A stretch of 64,000 bases of DNA. Origin: Pectobacterium sp. CFBP8739 (lineage in GTDB: Bacteria > Pseudomonadota > Gammaproteobacteria > Enterobacterales > Enterobacteriaceae). The translations under genes and the position numbers were made by a program. This document shows positions 56,889 through 64,000 of the stretch, piece by piece (positions within the stretch are counted from its first letter, which is position 1; the number at the start of each line of letters is the position of its first letter). The stretch lies in contig NZ_JACDRR010000005.1 in the NCBI RefSeq assembly GCF_013449375.1, forward strand, positions 352,070 to 416,069, in the 5' to 3' direction. Below the pieces are notes generated by a model. The model saw only the letters and a program-made list of their open reading frames with translations, did no database searches and was not told the DNA's origin.

Positions 56889-56959
56889 TGACAAATCTGC
56901 CAAGAGCAGATTTGAACGCTGCTTGCAGCGGCCCTTCAGGGCGAGGCCCACGACGGGCC
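56889..56959 (-). repeat. Hairpin cassette iii
   Basis: Minus strand: D position GGCCC-GTCGT-GGGCC, TC, B GCCCT-GA-AGGGC, C CGCTGC-AA-GCAGCG, linker TT, A CAAATCTGC-TCTTG-GCAGATTTG, then TCA. Confidence 0.8.
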
Positions 56960-57162
56960 GAGTATTTGAGCGTAGCCAACGCACATGCGGCTTGAAGTAT
57001 GACGGGTATAGACATATCTCTGTAACATGATGGCAAAAGACCTGCTATCCTGTGCGCGTTTGTTATTTTTTATCGCAAAAGATCACACTGCCGCCACCGT
57101 TCTGCGTTGTGACGCAGGGTATGGCCAATGTGGTGCGATTCACTGATAGGGAGCAAAGCTGG

Positions 57163-58557
57163 ATGAATTTTCCGCTACTCATAAATATTCTACTATTTAT
57201 CATATTACTACTCGGGCTCGGTTACACCAGTCGTAATGCCTCCTGGAGTCTGGCAAAGAAAGTGTTGCTGGGATTAGTTGTTGGGGTGTTATTTGGCCTG
57301 ACGCTGCATCTGATTTATGGCGGCGACAACCCAGTCATCAAGCAGTCCATCTCATGGTTTAATATCGTCGGTAATGGCTATGTGCAGCTGTTACAGATGA
57401 TCGTCATGCCACTGGTTTTTATCTCCATTCTGAATTCCGTTGCCAAACTGCATAATGCGTCGTCATTAGGGAAAATCAGCCTATTGACCCTTTCCACCCT
57501 GTTGATCACCACGTTGATTTCTGCGCTGGTCGGCGTCTTTGTGACTAACCTGTTTGGCCTAACGGCGACCGGACTGGTACAAGGCGCGCAGGAAACCGCG
57601 CGATTAACGGCGATTGAAAACAACTATGCGGGCAAAGTTGCTGACCTTAACGTTCCTCAGCTTATCCTGTCATTCATTCCCAAAAACCCGTTTGCTGAGC
57701 TGACTGGTGCTAACCCGACATCCATCATCAGCATCGTCGTCTTCGCGGCTTTCCTTGGCGTTGCCGCTCTGCAACTGCTGAAAGATGACGCAGTGAAAGG
57801 CGAACGAGTGTTAACCGCCATTGACACGCTGCAATCCTGGGTGATGAAACTCGTTCGTCTGGTGATGAAATTGACTCCTTACGGCGTCATGGCGTTAATG
57901 ACAAAAATGGTCGCCAGTTCTAACCTGCAAGACATCCTCAAGCTGGGCAGTTTCGTTGTCGCGTCCTATCTGGGACTAGCAATTATGTTCGGTGTCCATG
58001 CATTGATCCTGTCTTTTACGGGTATCAATCCGGCACGTTTTTACCGTAAAGTCTGGCCGGTACTGACGTTCGCATTTACCAGCCGCTCCAGTGCGGCGAC
58101 GATCCCACTTAGCATTGAGGCACAAACGCGTCGTATTGGCGTGCCGCAATCTATCGCCAGCTTTGCCGCGTCTTTCGGTACAACCATCGGTCAGAACGGC
58201 TGTGCGGGCCTTTACCCAGCCATGTTGGCCGTCATGGTCGCCCCAACGGTTGGCATTAACCCGTTGGATCCGGTCTGGATCGCAACGCTGGTCGGTATCG
58301 TCACCATCAGTTCTGCCGGCGTAGCCGGTGTGGGCGGTGGAGCCACCTTTGCTGCGTTAATTGTTCTGCCTGCGATGGGGCTGCCGGTAACGCTTGTCGC
58401 GTTGCTGATTTCCATTGAGCCGCTTATCGATATGGGCCGTACGGCGCTTAACGTCAGCGGATCTATGACGGCCGGTACGGTCACCAGCCAGTTGATGAAG
58501 CAAACGGACAAAACGGTTTTCAACGCACAGGATGATGCTGAGTTGACGCACCGCTAA
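57163..58557 (+). CDS. tcyP: L-cystine/sulfur compound symporter TcyP (YdjN)
   Basis: The 464-residue dicarboxylate/amino acid:cation symporter begins [12 protein letters not shown]. It includes [20 protein letters not shown], the re-entrant loop segments [20 protein letters not shown] and [20 protein letters not shown], and the [18 protein letters not shown]-type substrate region. It imports L-cystine. The ATG at 57163 matches E. coli YdjN and has GGGAG upstream; the longer frame adds 37 residues without support. Confidence 0.93.
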   Translation: MNFPLLINILLFIILLLGLGYTSRNASWSLAKKVLLGLVVGVLFGLTLHLIYGGDNPVIKQSISWFNIVGNGYVQLLQMIVMPLVFISILNSVAKLHNASSLGKISLLTLSTLLITTLISALVGVFVTNLFGLTATGLVQGAQETARLTAIENNYAGKVADLNVPQLILSFIPKNPFAELTGANPTSIISIVVFAAFLGVAALQLLKDDAVKGERVLTAIDTLQSWVMKLVRLVMKLTPYGVMALMTKMVASSNLQDILKLGSFVVASYLGLAIMFGVHALILSFTGINPARFYRKVWPVLTFAFTSRSSAATIPLSIEAQTRRIGVPQSIASFAASFGTTIGQNGCAGLYPAMLAVMVAPTVGINPLDPVWIATLVGIVTISSAGVAGVGGGATFAALIVLPAMGLPVTLVALLISIEPLIDMGRTALNVSGSMTAGTVTSQLMKQTDKTVFNAQDDAELTHR

Positions 58558-58580
58558 GCCACCTCTGCTGCACAAAAGAA

Positions 58581-58613
58581 AACGCCGATGGCTGATGCTG
58601 TCGGCGTTTTTTT
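58581..58613 (+). terminator. Terminator after tcyP
   Basis: The stem AACGCCGA / TCGGCGTT with a 12-nt loop is followed by T7, 23 bp past the tcyP stop. Confidence 0.9.
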
Positions 58614-58639
58614 ATGATGGGCCGTTGCTACACAACGTT

Positions 58640-58663
58640 GAAAAACGTTCCTTACGTTTTTTA
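58640..58663. terminator. AT-rich bidirectional terminator tcyP / osmE
   Basis: AAAAACGT-TCCTT-ACGTTTTTT forms an 8-bp stem with A and T runs. It lies past the osmE stop, so it could end osmE leftward as well. Confidence 0.5.
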
Positions 58664-58707
58664 TGACACTTTTCTAATAACGATCTCGTGCCATCAGGCT
58701 AATAAGG

Positions 58708-59037
58708 TTAGCGCTGTGGGTTAGTGTCGTAAGCCTGGCAGCTCTGGAAGCCTTTATTGAGAACATGGCCAGTGTCGTTGTAGCTCACGAAATAGTTCTG
58801 TGCAGTGCCATCACGGTTTTTCAGCAGATAATCGCTACAGGTACCCTTGGCATTCACCAGACGCCTTTCCATTCCGCTGCCTGCGAGTTGATGGACCTGC
58901 TGCTTTGTCATTCCCACCTTCACATCTTTCACCACTGGCTCATTAACATAGCTTTCTGCCTTGTTATACGCCGAACATCCCGCCAGCATGACAGCACCTG
59001 CCGCCGCAATACATACCAATAATCTGTTATTCTTCAT
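58708..59037 (-). CDS. osmE: Osmotically inducible lipoprotein OsmE
   Basis: The 109-residue SmpA/OmlA-type lipoprotein has a signal peptide MKNNRLLVCIAAAGAVMLAG with Cys21 as lipidation site (MLAGC). The mature part holds VKDVKVGMTKQQVHQLAG and FVSYNDTGHV. It is expected at the outer membrane and induced by osmotic stress via sigma-S. It is divergent from nadE, as in E. coli. Confidence 0.93.
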   Translation of the reverse strand: MKNNRLLVCIAAAGAVMLAGCSAYNKAESYVNEPVVKDVKVGMTKQQVHQLAGSGMERRLVNAKGTCSDYLLKNRDGTAQNYFVSYNDTGHVLNKGFQSCQAYDTNPQR

Positions 59038-59262
59038 TTCATCACCTCATTATTAATGGGTCAGCCTAAGGCTAGTCGGCGGCGACCACTTTTTCAAATC
59101 ATAACGTAGGGATGTAACATCTTGGTCGATAGTCAAAACGGGTTATCTATAGGGAAAATGACTACCTGATAGCTTGTTCTTTTTCTTCACGCTAATTCGT
59201 TTTACACTCAGGCAATCGTAATAATTCTTTTGCAGTATCAATAAGTTCAGGAGGGAGATGGC

Positions 59263-60087
59263 ATGTCATTACAAAGCGACATTATCACTGCGTTGAGAGT
59301 GAAAAGCAGTATCGATCCAGCACAGGAAATCCGTGTTAGCGTTGATTTTTTAAAGAATTATCTGAATGCGCACCCGTTCGTTACGTCGCTAGTTTTGGGC
59401 ATCAGCGGTGGTCAGGATTCTACGCTGACCGGCAAACTGTGTCAGACGGCTATCACGGAATTACGCAATGAGACGGGAAACGCACGCTACCAGTTCATCG
59501 CCGTTCGATTGCCTTACGGCGTACAGGCTGACGAAGCCGACTGTCAGGACGCCATCGCCTTTATCCAACCGGACCGCGTATTAACCGTCAACATCAAGCC
59601 CGCCATTGAGGCCAGTGAAGCCACCTTGCGCGCCATTGGCGTAGAGCTTTCCGATTTTGTCAAAGGCAACGAAAAAGCCAGAGAGCGTATGAAGGCGCAG
59701 TACAGTATCGCGGGGATGAACGCCGGATTGGTCGTCGGTACCGATCATGCAGCAGAGGCGGTAACGGGCTTCTTCACCAAATACGGTGATGGCGGCACTG
59801 ATATCAACCCCATTTTCAGACTGAACAAGCGTCAGGGCAAAGCGCTGCTGCGTGAACTGGGCTGTCCTTCTCATCTTTATACCAAAGCCCCTACCGCCGA
59901 TCTGGAAGAAGACCGGCCGTCTCTCCCCGACGAAGTTGCGCTAGGCGTCACCTATGAAAAGATCGATGACTATCTGGAAGGCAAACAGGTCGATGCGAAG
60001 GATGCAGCCATTATCGAAAACTGGTATCGCAAGACCGAACACAAACGCCGTCCACCGATTACCGTTTTTGATGATTTCTGGCGATAA
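59263..60087 (+). CDS. nadE: NH3-dependent NAD+ synthetase
   Basis: The 274-residue enzyme makes NAD from deamido-NAD, ATP and ammonia. The PP-loop ATP site GISGGQDS is at 46-53. [20 protein letters not shown] and [20 protein letters not shown] are family signatures. No glutaminase domain is present. GGGAG precedes the ATG. A weak hairpin (AACACCG / CGGTGT, about 60102-60132) with T-run may terminate it. Confidence 0.96.
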   Translation: MSLQSDIITALRVKSSIDPAQEIRVSVDFLKNYLNAHPFVTSLVLGISGGQDSTLTGKLCQTAITELRNETGNARYQFIAVRLPYGVQADEADCQDAIAFIQPDRVLTVNIKPAIEASEATLRAIGVELSDFVKGNEKARERMKAQYSIAGMNAGLVVGTDHAAEAVTGFFTKYGDGGTDINPIFRLNKRQGKALLRELGCPSHLYTKAPTADLEEDRPSLPDEVALGVTYEKIDDYLEGKQVDAKDAAIIENWYRKTEHKRRPPITVFDDFWR

Positions 60088-60174
60088 ATCATTGTGATAA
60101 GAACACCGAGCGCAGATAACGGCGTCCGGTGTGCTCTTGATTTTTCTGCACAGACTTCATAGCTAGGAATAAAT

Positions 60175-61062
60175 ATGACGCCACAACGCGCCACACTAAC
60201 AGGCTTGCTGGCCATCATGCTATGGAGCACCTCCGTCGGGCTGATCCGCAGCTTGACAGAAGCGCTTGGCCCCATCGGCGGCGCGGCGATGATTTACTCC
60301 ACCAGCACACTCTGTCTACTGGCTTTTTATGGTCTTCCCCGCATTACAACGCTGCCCCGCATTTATTTGTTCACGGGCGGTGCGATGTTTGTCTGCTACG
60401 AGATCTTTCTATCGCTCTCCATCGGGTTAGCGGATAGCCGTATGCAGGCGATAGAAATAGGGATGATTAACTATTTGTGGCCCAGCTTAACCATCTTCTT
60501 CTCACTTTTTATCAATCAGCAGAAAAGCCGTTTCCTGCTCTGGCCGGGTCTCGCTCTCTCGCTAGGCGGCATTGTGTGGATTATGAAAGGCGACAACAAC
60601 TGGACGCCAGCACTCTTATGGAACAATATTCTTGCCAACCCGTTCGCCTACACTCTGGCGTTTTCTGCGGCCTTGACCTGGGCGCTCTATTGCAATATCA
60701 CCAAGCGTTATGGACAGGGAAAAAGTGGCGTATCGTTGTTCTTTTTCATCACGTCCCTCGTGCTATGGATACAGTATGCCTTGAGCACTGAAAGCGCCAT
60801 TTCATTCACATTACCCAGTTCACTGCAACTGCTCTTTATGGGTGCCTCAACAGCCCTGGCCTATTCTGCTTGGAATGCTGGCATTCAGCATGGCAACCTG
60901 ACACTGCTGGCAACCGCCTCTTATTTCACGCCCGTGCTTTCCACACTATTGGCTGCGCTCTGGCTCAATATCACGCCCGCCATTTCATTCTGGCAAGGCG
61001 TCGCAATGGTTACGGCAGGTTCACTGCTCTGCTGGTATGCGACGCGGTCTTCTACTGACTGA
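60175..61062 (+). CDS. yddG: Aromatic amino acid / drug-metabolite exporter YddG
   Basis: The 295-residue ten-helix EamA/DMT transporter resembles E. coli YddG, with LLAIMLWSTSVGLIRSLTEALGPIGGAA at the start, AIEIGMINYLWPSLTIFFSLF in the middle, and SYFTPVLSTLLAALWL near the end. YddG exports aromatic amino acids and some toxic compounds. It is not next to nadE in E. coli. Confidence 0.87.
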   Translation: MTPQRATLTGLLAIMLWSTSVGLIRSLTEALGPIGGAAMIYSTSTLCLLAFYGLPRITTLPRIYLFTGGAMFVCYEIFLSLSIGLADSRMQAIEIGMINYLWPSLTIFFSLFINQQKSRFLLWPGLALSLGGIVWIMKGDNNWTPALLWNNILANPFAYTLAFSAALTWALYCNITKRYGQGKSGVSLFFFITSLVLWIQYALSTESAISFTLPSSLQLLFMGASTALAYSAWNAGIQHGNLTLLATASYFTPVLSTLLAALWLNITPAISFWQGVAMVTAGSLLCWYATRSSTD

Positions 61063-61190
61063 AGCGCGGCATCACCCTGATGTGCGATCGCGCTTCCAGG
61101 TCAATAAAACCCTAATCTGCGCGCGGTCACATTCTTCGCGCTAACCTGTTATAGTCATCTTCACATTTCGTTACCTAAAAAAAGTCACAC

Positions 61191-62909
61191 ATGTTAAGGC
61201 GTTTCTTCTCGTACTATTCCCCATACAAAGGGTTATTCGTCCTCGATTTCGGCTGTGCCATTATCGCTGGGCTGCTTGAATTAGGGTTCCCGATGGCGAT
61301 TAAAGCGTTCATCGACAAGCTGCTACCGGCTCAGGACTGGTCACTGATCTTGTTAGCGTCGGTGGCGCTATTGGCGGTCTATCTGCTGAATACTGCGCTG
61401 ATGGCCATCGTCAACTATTGGGGACATGCGCTGGGCGTCGGTATTGAAACCGATATGCGGCGGCAGGCCTTTGAGCACCTGCAAAATTTGCCGTTCCGTT
61501 ACTACGACAATATGAAGACCGGGCATATCATCACCCACGTCACCAAAGATCTGGAGGAAGTCGGGGAAATCGCCCACCATGGTCCGGAAGATCTTTTCCT
61601 CGCGATCATGACGTTTATCGGTGCTTTCATCCTGATGGCAACCGTTCATCTGAATCTGGCGTTGTTGACGATCATTATCGTGCCTTTTATGACGTATCTT
61701 GTCAGCCGTTATGGCGCCCGCATGACGGAGACCTGGCGTCAGCTCTTCGGTCAGGTTGGTAACTTCAACGCCCGCATTGAAGAAAGTGTTGGGGGGATCC
61801 GTGTCGTTAAAGCGTTTGCTAATGAAGCGCATGAGAAGAAACTATTCTCCAACGATAACGAAAACTACCGTCGGACTAAATTGCAGGCCTATCGCATCAT
61901 GACCGCCAGCATAACCCTCAGCTACCTCAGCACGCGCCTGATACAGCTTATCGTTATGCTGGCAGGCATTTGGTATGTCATTCAGGGAGAACTCAGCTAC
62001 GGCGGTTTTATCGGCTTCTTGTTGCTGATTGAAGTGTTCTTCCGCCCAGTAGCCAAGATTACCTCGGTGCTGGAGAGCTATCCCAAAGGTATTGCGGGTT
62101 TCAAGCGCTTTACTCAACTGATAGACACCGTTCCCGAGATTGCCGACGCCCCCGATGCCCATGATGCCGGATCACTGAGAGGCGATATCCGCTTTAATCA
62201 GGTGGGCTTTGGCTATTCCGCCGGTCGTCCGATTCTGCGCAATATTGACCTGTCGATTCGCGCAGGGGAAACCGTAGCCTTTGTCGGTCCGTCAGGCGCA
62301 GGCAAAACCACGCTTTGCTCTCTACTTCCCCGCTTCTACGATTTAACCTGCGGAGCCATCACCATTGATGGCACGGATATCCGCCAGATGACACAGGCGT
62401 CTCTACGCAGCCAAATTGGTATCGTACAGCAGGATGTATTCCTGTTCGGCGGCACCATCCGGGAAAATATCGCCTATGGTAAACTTGATGCCAGCGATGA
62501 TGAAATTATGGAAGCCGCACGGCGTGCACGGTTAGATGAACTGATCGAGAATCTGCCCGATGGGCTGGATACCGTGGTGGGTGAGCGCGGCGTTAAGTTG
62601 TCGGGCGGGCAGAAACAACGTCTATCGATCGCACGCATCTTCCTGAAAAACCCACCGATTCTGATTCTTGACGAAGCCACATCCGCACTGGATACGGCAA
62701 CGGAGCAGGCAATACAACAGTCGCTCAGCGAGCTTTCCGCAGGGCGTACCACGTTGGTCATCGCCCACAGACTAGCCACCATACAGAATGCCGGACGCAT
62801 TGTGGTGGTGGATAACGGCTGCATCATTGAGCAAGGCAGCCATCAGGTACTGCTGGAGCAAAGTGGCATCTATGCCCAATTACATCAGGCACAGTTCGGT
62901 CAGGCCTGA
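61191..62909 (+). CDS. ABC exporter, fused membrane and ATPase domains
   Basis: The 572-residue half-transporter is of the MsbA/LmrA type. Residues 1-310 form six membrane helices; the NBD has Walker A GPSGAGKTT, Q-loop IVQQDVFLFGGTIREN, signature LSGGQKQRLSIARIF, Walker B ILILDEATSALD and H-loop IAHRLAT. It should act as a homodimer exporting lipids, drugs or peptides; the substrate is not predictable. No partner gene lies next to it. Confidence 0.88.
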   Translation: MLRRFFSYYSPYKGLFVLDFGCAIIAGLLELGFPMAIKAFIDKLLPAQDWSLILLASVALLAVYLLNTALMAIVNYWGHALGVGIETDMRRQAFEHLQNLPFRYYDNMKTGHIITHVTKDLEEVGEIAHHGPEDLFLAIMTFIGAFILMATVHLNLALLTIIIVPFMTYLVSRYGARMTETWRQLFGQVGNFNARIEESVGGIRVVKAFANEAHEKKLFSNDNENYRRTKLQAYRIMTASITLSYLSTRLIQLIVMLAGIWYVIQGELSYGGFIGFLLLIEVFFRPVAKITSVLESYPKGIAGFKRFTQLIDTVPEIADAPDAHDAGSLRGDIRFNQVGFGYSAGRPILRNIDLSIRAGETVAFVGPSGAGKTTLCSLLPRFYDLTCGAITIDGTDIRQMTQASLRSQIGIVQQDVFLFGGTIRENIAYGKLDASDDEIMEAARRARLDELIENLPDGLDTVVGERGVKLSGGQKQRLSIARIFLKNPPILILDEATSALDTATEQAIQQSLSELSAGRTTLVIAHRLATIQNAGRIVVVDNGCIIEQGSHQVLLEQSGIYAQLHQAQFGQA

Positions 62910-62988
62910 TTTTTCTCTTCCTTCGGCGAGGTTTATCCTCACCTGAGGTTGCTGACAGAGTCCGTAGAGCGGGAATAACGGATAGATC

Positions 62989-63130
62989 GTAAAGACGCTG
63001 TGAATACGTCCATGTACGCTCGGATTGCGCAGATATGAATCTCATCCCTGAGATTCACCCTTTACAGGGTCGTCGCAAGCGACGTTCAAAGGCGTTCCTG
63101 ACGCCTTTGTCCATAGCGCAAACGCTTTAC
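62989..63130 (+). repeat. Intergenic repeat element with hairpin cassette iv
   Basis: The element starts GTAAAGACGCTGTGAATACG and ends CGCAAACGCTTTAC, so its tips are partly inverted (GTAAAG / CTTTAC). Inside is the hairpin cassette of 63037-63112. The left segment CTGTGAATACGTCCATGTA looks like a widespread enterobacterial intergenic repeat, by memory only. It lies between the ABC exporter and ygbA. Confidence 0.65.
63037..63112 (+). repeat. Hairpin cassette iv (D-B-C-TT-A-TCC)
   Basis: Plus strand: D GAATCTCA-TCCC-TGAGATTC, B ACCCT-TTAC-AGGGT, C CGTCGC-AA-GCGACG, linker TT, A CAAAGGCGT-TCCTG-ACGCCTTTG, then TCC. All stems are perfect and abut directly. Confidence 0.85.
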
Positions 63131-63186
63131 TCTTCTATCCCGTTACTCCCGTTTTCATTCGGCAAATAGGTTTATGAACGGTCTGC

Positions 63187-63211
63187 GGCGAGGTTTACCC
63201 TCGCCTTTTTC
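63187..63211 (+). terminator. Terminator-like hairpin downstream of the ABC exporter
   Basis: GGCGAGG-TTTAC-CCTCGCC followed by TTTTT is a good terminator, but lies 280 bp past the ABC gene. A near copy, GGCGAGG-TTTAT-CCTCACC, is at 62925, 15 bp past the stop, but lacks the T-run. The two copies flank the repeat element. Confidence 0.75.
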
Positions 63212-63273
63212 TTTCCGTTTTTCTCTCTCTGCCTTTTGCGCATAGATGTGACTTCAGTCGTTCCCCTTGCAAT

Positions 63274-63296
63274 AAATTGCATTTAAAATGCATCTA
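63274..63296. promoter_or_regulatory. NsrR-type operator upstream of the ygbA-like gene
   Basis: AAATTGCATTT-A-AAATGCATCTA is an 11-1-11 inverted repeat fitting the NsrR consensus (AAGATGYATTT-N-AAATRCATCTT). It lies 27 bp before the start codon. NsrR is a nitric-oxide-sensing repressor. Confidence 0.75.
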
Positions 63297-63323
63297 TTAT
63301 AGTTTCATCAGGACATGACGCAC

Positions 63324-63749
63324 ATGGCGAGAAAACCCTTGGGAAAGTACCGACAGCGGGAGATCCGTACCGTCGGATTGATGATTGAATTGTATGAAAA
63401 GCACCACCCTGAAACCGACGATAACGTGCAGTATAAAGATTTATTCAACTATGCCATCAAGCGTCTGGAACGCTGTCAATTCGGTGAAGATAAACCCGCG
63501 TGTAAGCATTGCCCTATCCACTGCTATCAACCCGCCAGACGCGAAGCGATAAAAGCAATTATGCGCTGGTCAGGACCGCGGATGCTGTTACGTCACCCCA
63601 TTCTGGCAATACGCCACTTGATCGACGATCATAGGCCGGTGCCGGATTATCCGAAGCCGAAGAAAGAGACAGTGCCAAAAGCGTCAAACGAGCGGGCAAC
63701 CCGTCTAGCCGCGCAGCAAGCTGCCCCAGCGGATACCGATCCAGTGTAG
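63324..63749 (+). CDS. ygbA: Nitrous oxide-stimulated promoter family protein (YgbA-like)
   Basis: The protein (141 residues from the second ATG) has the YgbA family core: REIRTVGLMIELYEKHHPE, a cysteine motif CQFGEDKPACKHCPIHCYQPARRE with four Cys, and MRWSGPRMLLRHPILAIRHLIDDHRPVP. The Cys cluster may bind metal or sense nitric oxide, but the function is unknown. E. coli ygbA is NsrR-regulated, which agrees with the operator at 63274. I chose the ATG at 63324 for its spacing from AGGA. The C-terminal 35 residues are Pro/Ala/Lys-rich and not part of the core. Confidence 0.85.
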   Translation: MARKPLGKYRQREIRTVGLMIELYEKHHPETDDNVQYKDLFNYAIKRLERCQFGEDKPACKHCPIHCYQPARREAIKAIMRWSGPRMLLRHPILAIRHLIDDHRPVPDYPKPKKETVPKASNERATRLAAQQAAPADTDPV

Positions 63750-63779
63750 AAATAGACAAGGTGAAGACGAATCAAATAG

Positions 63780-63806
63780 GAAAAGGCCGCTTGCGCGGCC
63801 TTTTTG
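63780..63806. terminator. Bidirectional terminator ygbA / ihfA
   Basis: AAAAGGCCGC / GCGGCCTTTT with a TTGC loop and flanking A and T runs separates the convergent genes. Confidence 0.9.
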
Positions 63807-63816
63807 GGTGACACTG

Positions 63817-64000
63817 TTACTCTTTGGGAGAGGCGTTCTCTACCCTGCTTTTTAGCTTTTGCCCCGGACGGAACGTGACCACACGGCGCGCCGTAATCGG
63901 AATATCTTCGCCAGTTTTTGGGTTACGTCCCGGACGTTGGTTCTTGTCTCGCAAATCAAAATTGCCAAAACCTGACAACTTGACCTGCTCGCCATTTTCC
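63817..64000 (-). CDS. ihfA: Integration host factor alpha subunit, C-terminal part
   Basis: The gene enters from the right edge and ends at TAA (63817-63819). The visible C-terminal 60 residues include [21 protein letters not shown], read in two parts, and the tail RVENASPKE. IhfA pairs with IhfB to bend DNA sharply; its Pro-containing beta arm ([13 protein letters not shown]) inserts in the minor groove. Only this part lies in the window. Confidence 0.93.

Larger units (their letters stand above)
56669..57010. repeat. Expanded ERIC element carrying three hairpin cassettes
   Basis: The right end (GCCAACGCACATGC, then TTGAAGTATGACGGGTATA) and the left part (TAAATAATTCGAGTTTCAGG) are those of an ERIC in reverse orientation to the one at 37032. 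The ERIC core is recognisable at 56854-56891 around GAGCTTACTCAGGTAAGTGA. Instead of 127 bp it spans about 342 bp, because three blocks of abutting hairpins interrupt it. The outer left end has lost TATACCC and is replaced by part of a TTATTTAG/CTAAATAA palindrome. It lies between ydjM and tcyP. Confidence 0.85.

Noticed and set aside
56694-56959. CRISPR array or integron attC sites as explanation for the hairpin blocks
   Set aside because: There are no constant direct repeats with variable spacers, no cas or integrase genes, and stems differ in sequence between copies.
57052-57162. 37-residue N-terminal extension of TcyP
   Set aside because: The internal ATG at 57163 matches the family N-terminus and has a ribosome binding site; the extension has no similarity.

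Overview
The window is a stretch of enterobacterial chromosome, most likely from a soft-rot plant pathogen of the genus Pectobacterium or a close relative. Two things point there. Most genes are single-copy orthologues in Escherichia coli-like order, and a complete pectin-oligomer uptake and breakdown cluster (kdgF, kduD, pelW, togMNAB, kdgM, paeX) sits inside this backbone. No phage, integrase, transposase, rRNA, tRNA or CRISPR array was seen.

Layout. 1-12 kb: the end of gapA, yeaD, yeaE, mipA, yeaG-yeaH behind a clear sigma-54 promoter, an MFS exporter, dadA, ycgB and fadR. 12-20 kb: nhaB, dsbB, a small unknown gene, ycgNML, minCDE and rnd. 20-32 kb: fadD with a FadR site, slp, tsaB, yoaA, yoaB, yoaH, pabB-nudL, sdaA and yoaE. 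32-39 kb: manXYZ-yobD, the manganese exporter mntP behind a yybP-ykoY riboswitch and a Fur box, rlmA, cspC-yobF and an unrecognised 31-residue membrane ORF. 39-46 kb: a Fur-boxed sitABCD metal importer, yniA, yniB and hxpB. 46-56 kb: the pectin cluster, placed exactly between hxpB (yniC) and ydjM, which are neighbours in E. coli. 56-64 kb: ydjM with a LexA box, tcyP, osmE, nadE, yddG, an ABC exporter, a ygbA-like gene with an NsrR box, and the end of ihfA.

How the genes work together. KdgM lets oligogalacturonides through the outer membrane, and PaeX removes acetyl groups in the periplasm. TogB binds the oligomers and TogMNA imports them. PelW cuts them in the cytoplasm, and KdgF and KduD act on the unsaturated monomers. 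KdgR-like boxes lie in front of kdgF/kduD, pelW and kdgM. The kduI gene expected beside kduD is present only as a decayed remnant that now forms the kduD leader. MntP (Mn export) and SitABCD (Mn/Fe import) form a second theme, both with Fur-like boxes.

The least ordinary structure is a family of hairpin cassettes. Each cassette is about 70 nt: four abutting stem-loops in the order D-B-C-TT-A followed by TCC or TCA. Arm sequences differ completely between copies but stay self-complementary. Three copies interrupt an expanded ERIC-type repeat at 56669-57010, and a fourth stands alone at 63037-63112. A standard 127-bp ERIC (37032-37158) and a shrunken relic (9358-9422) serve as comparisons.
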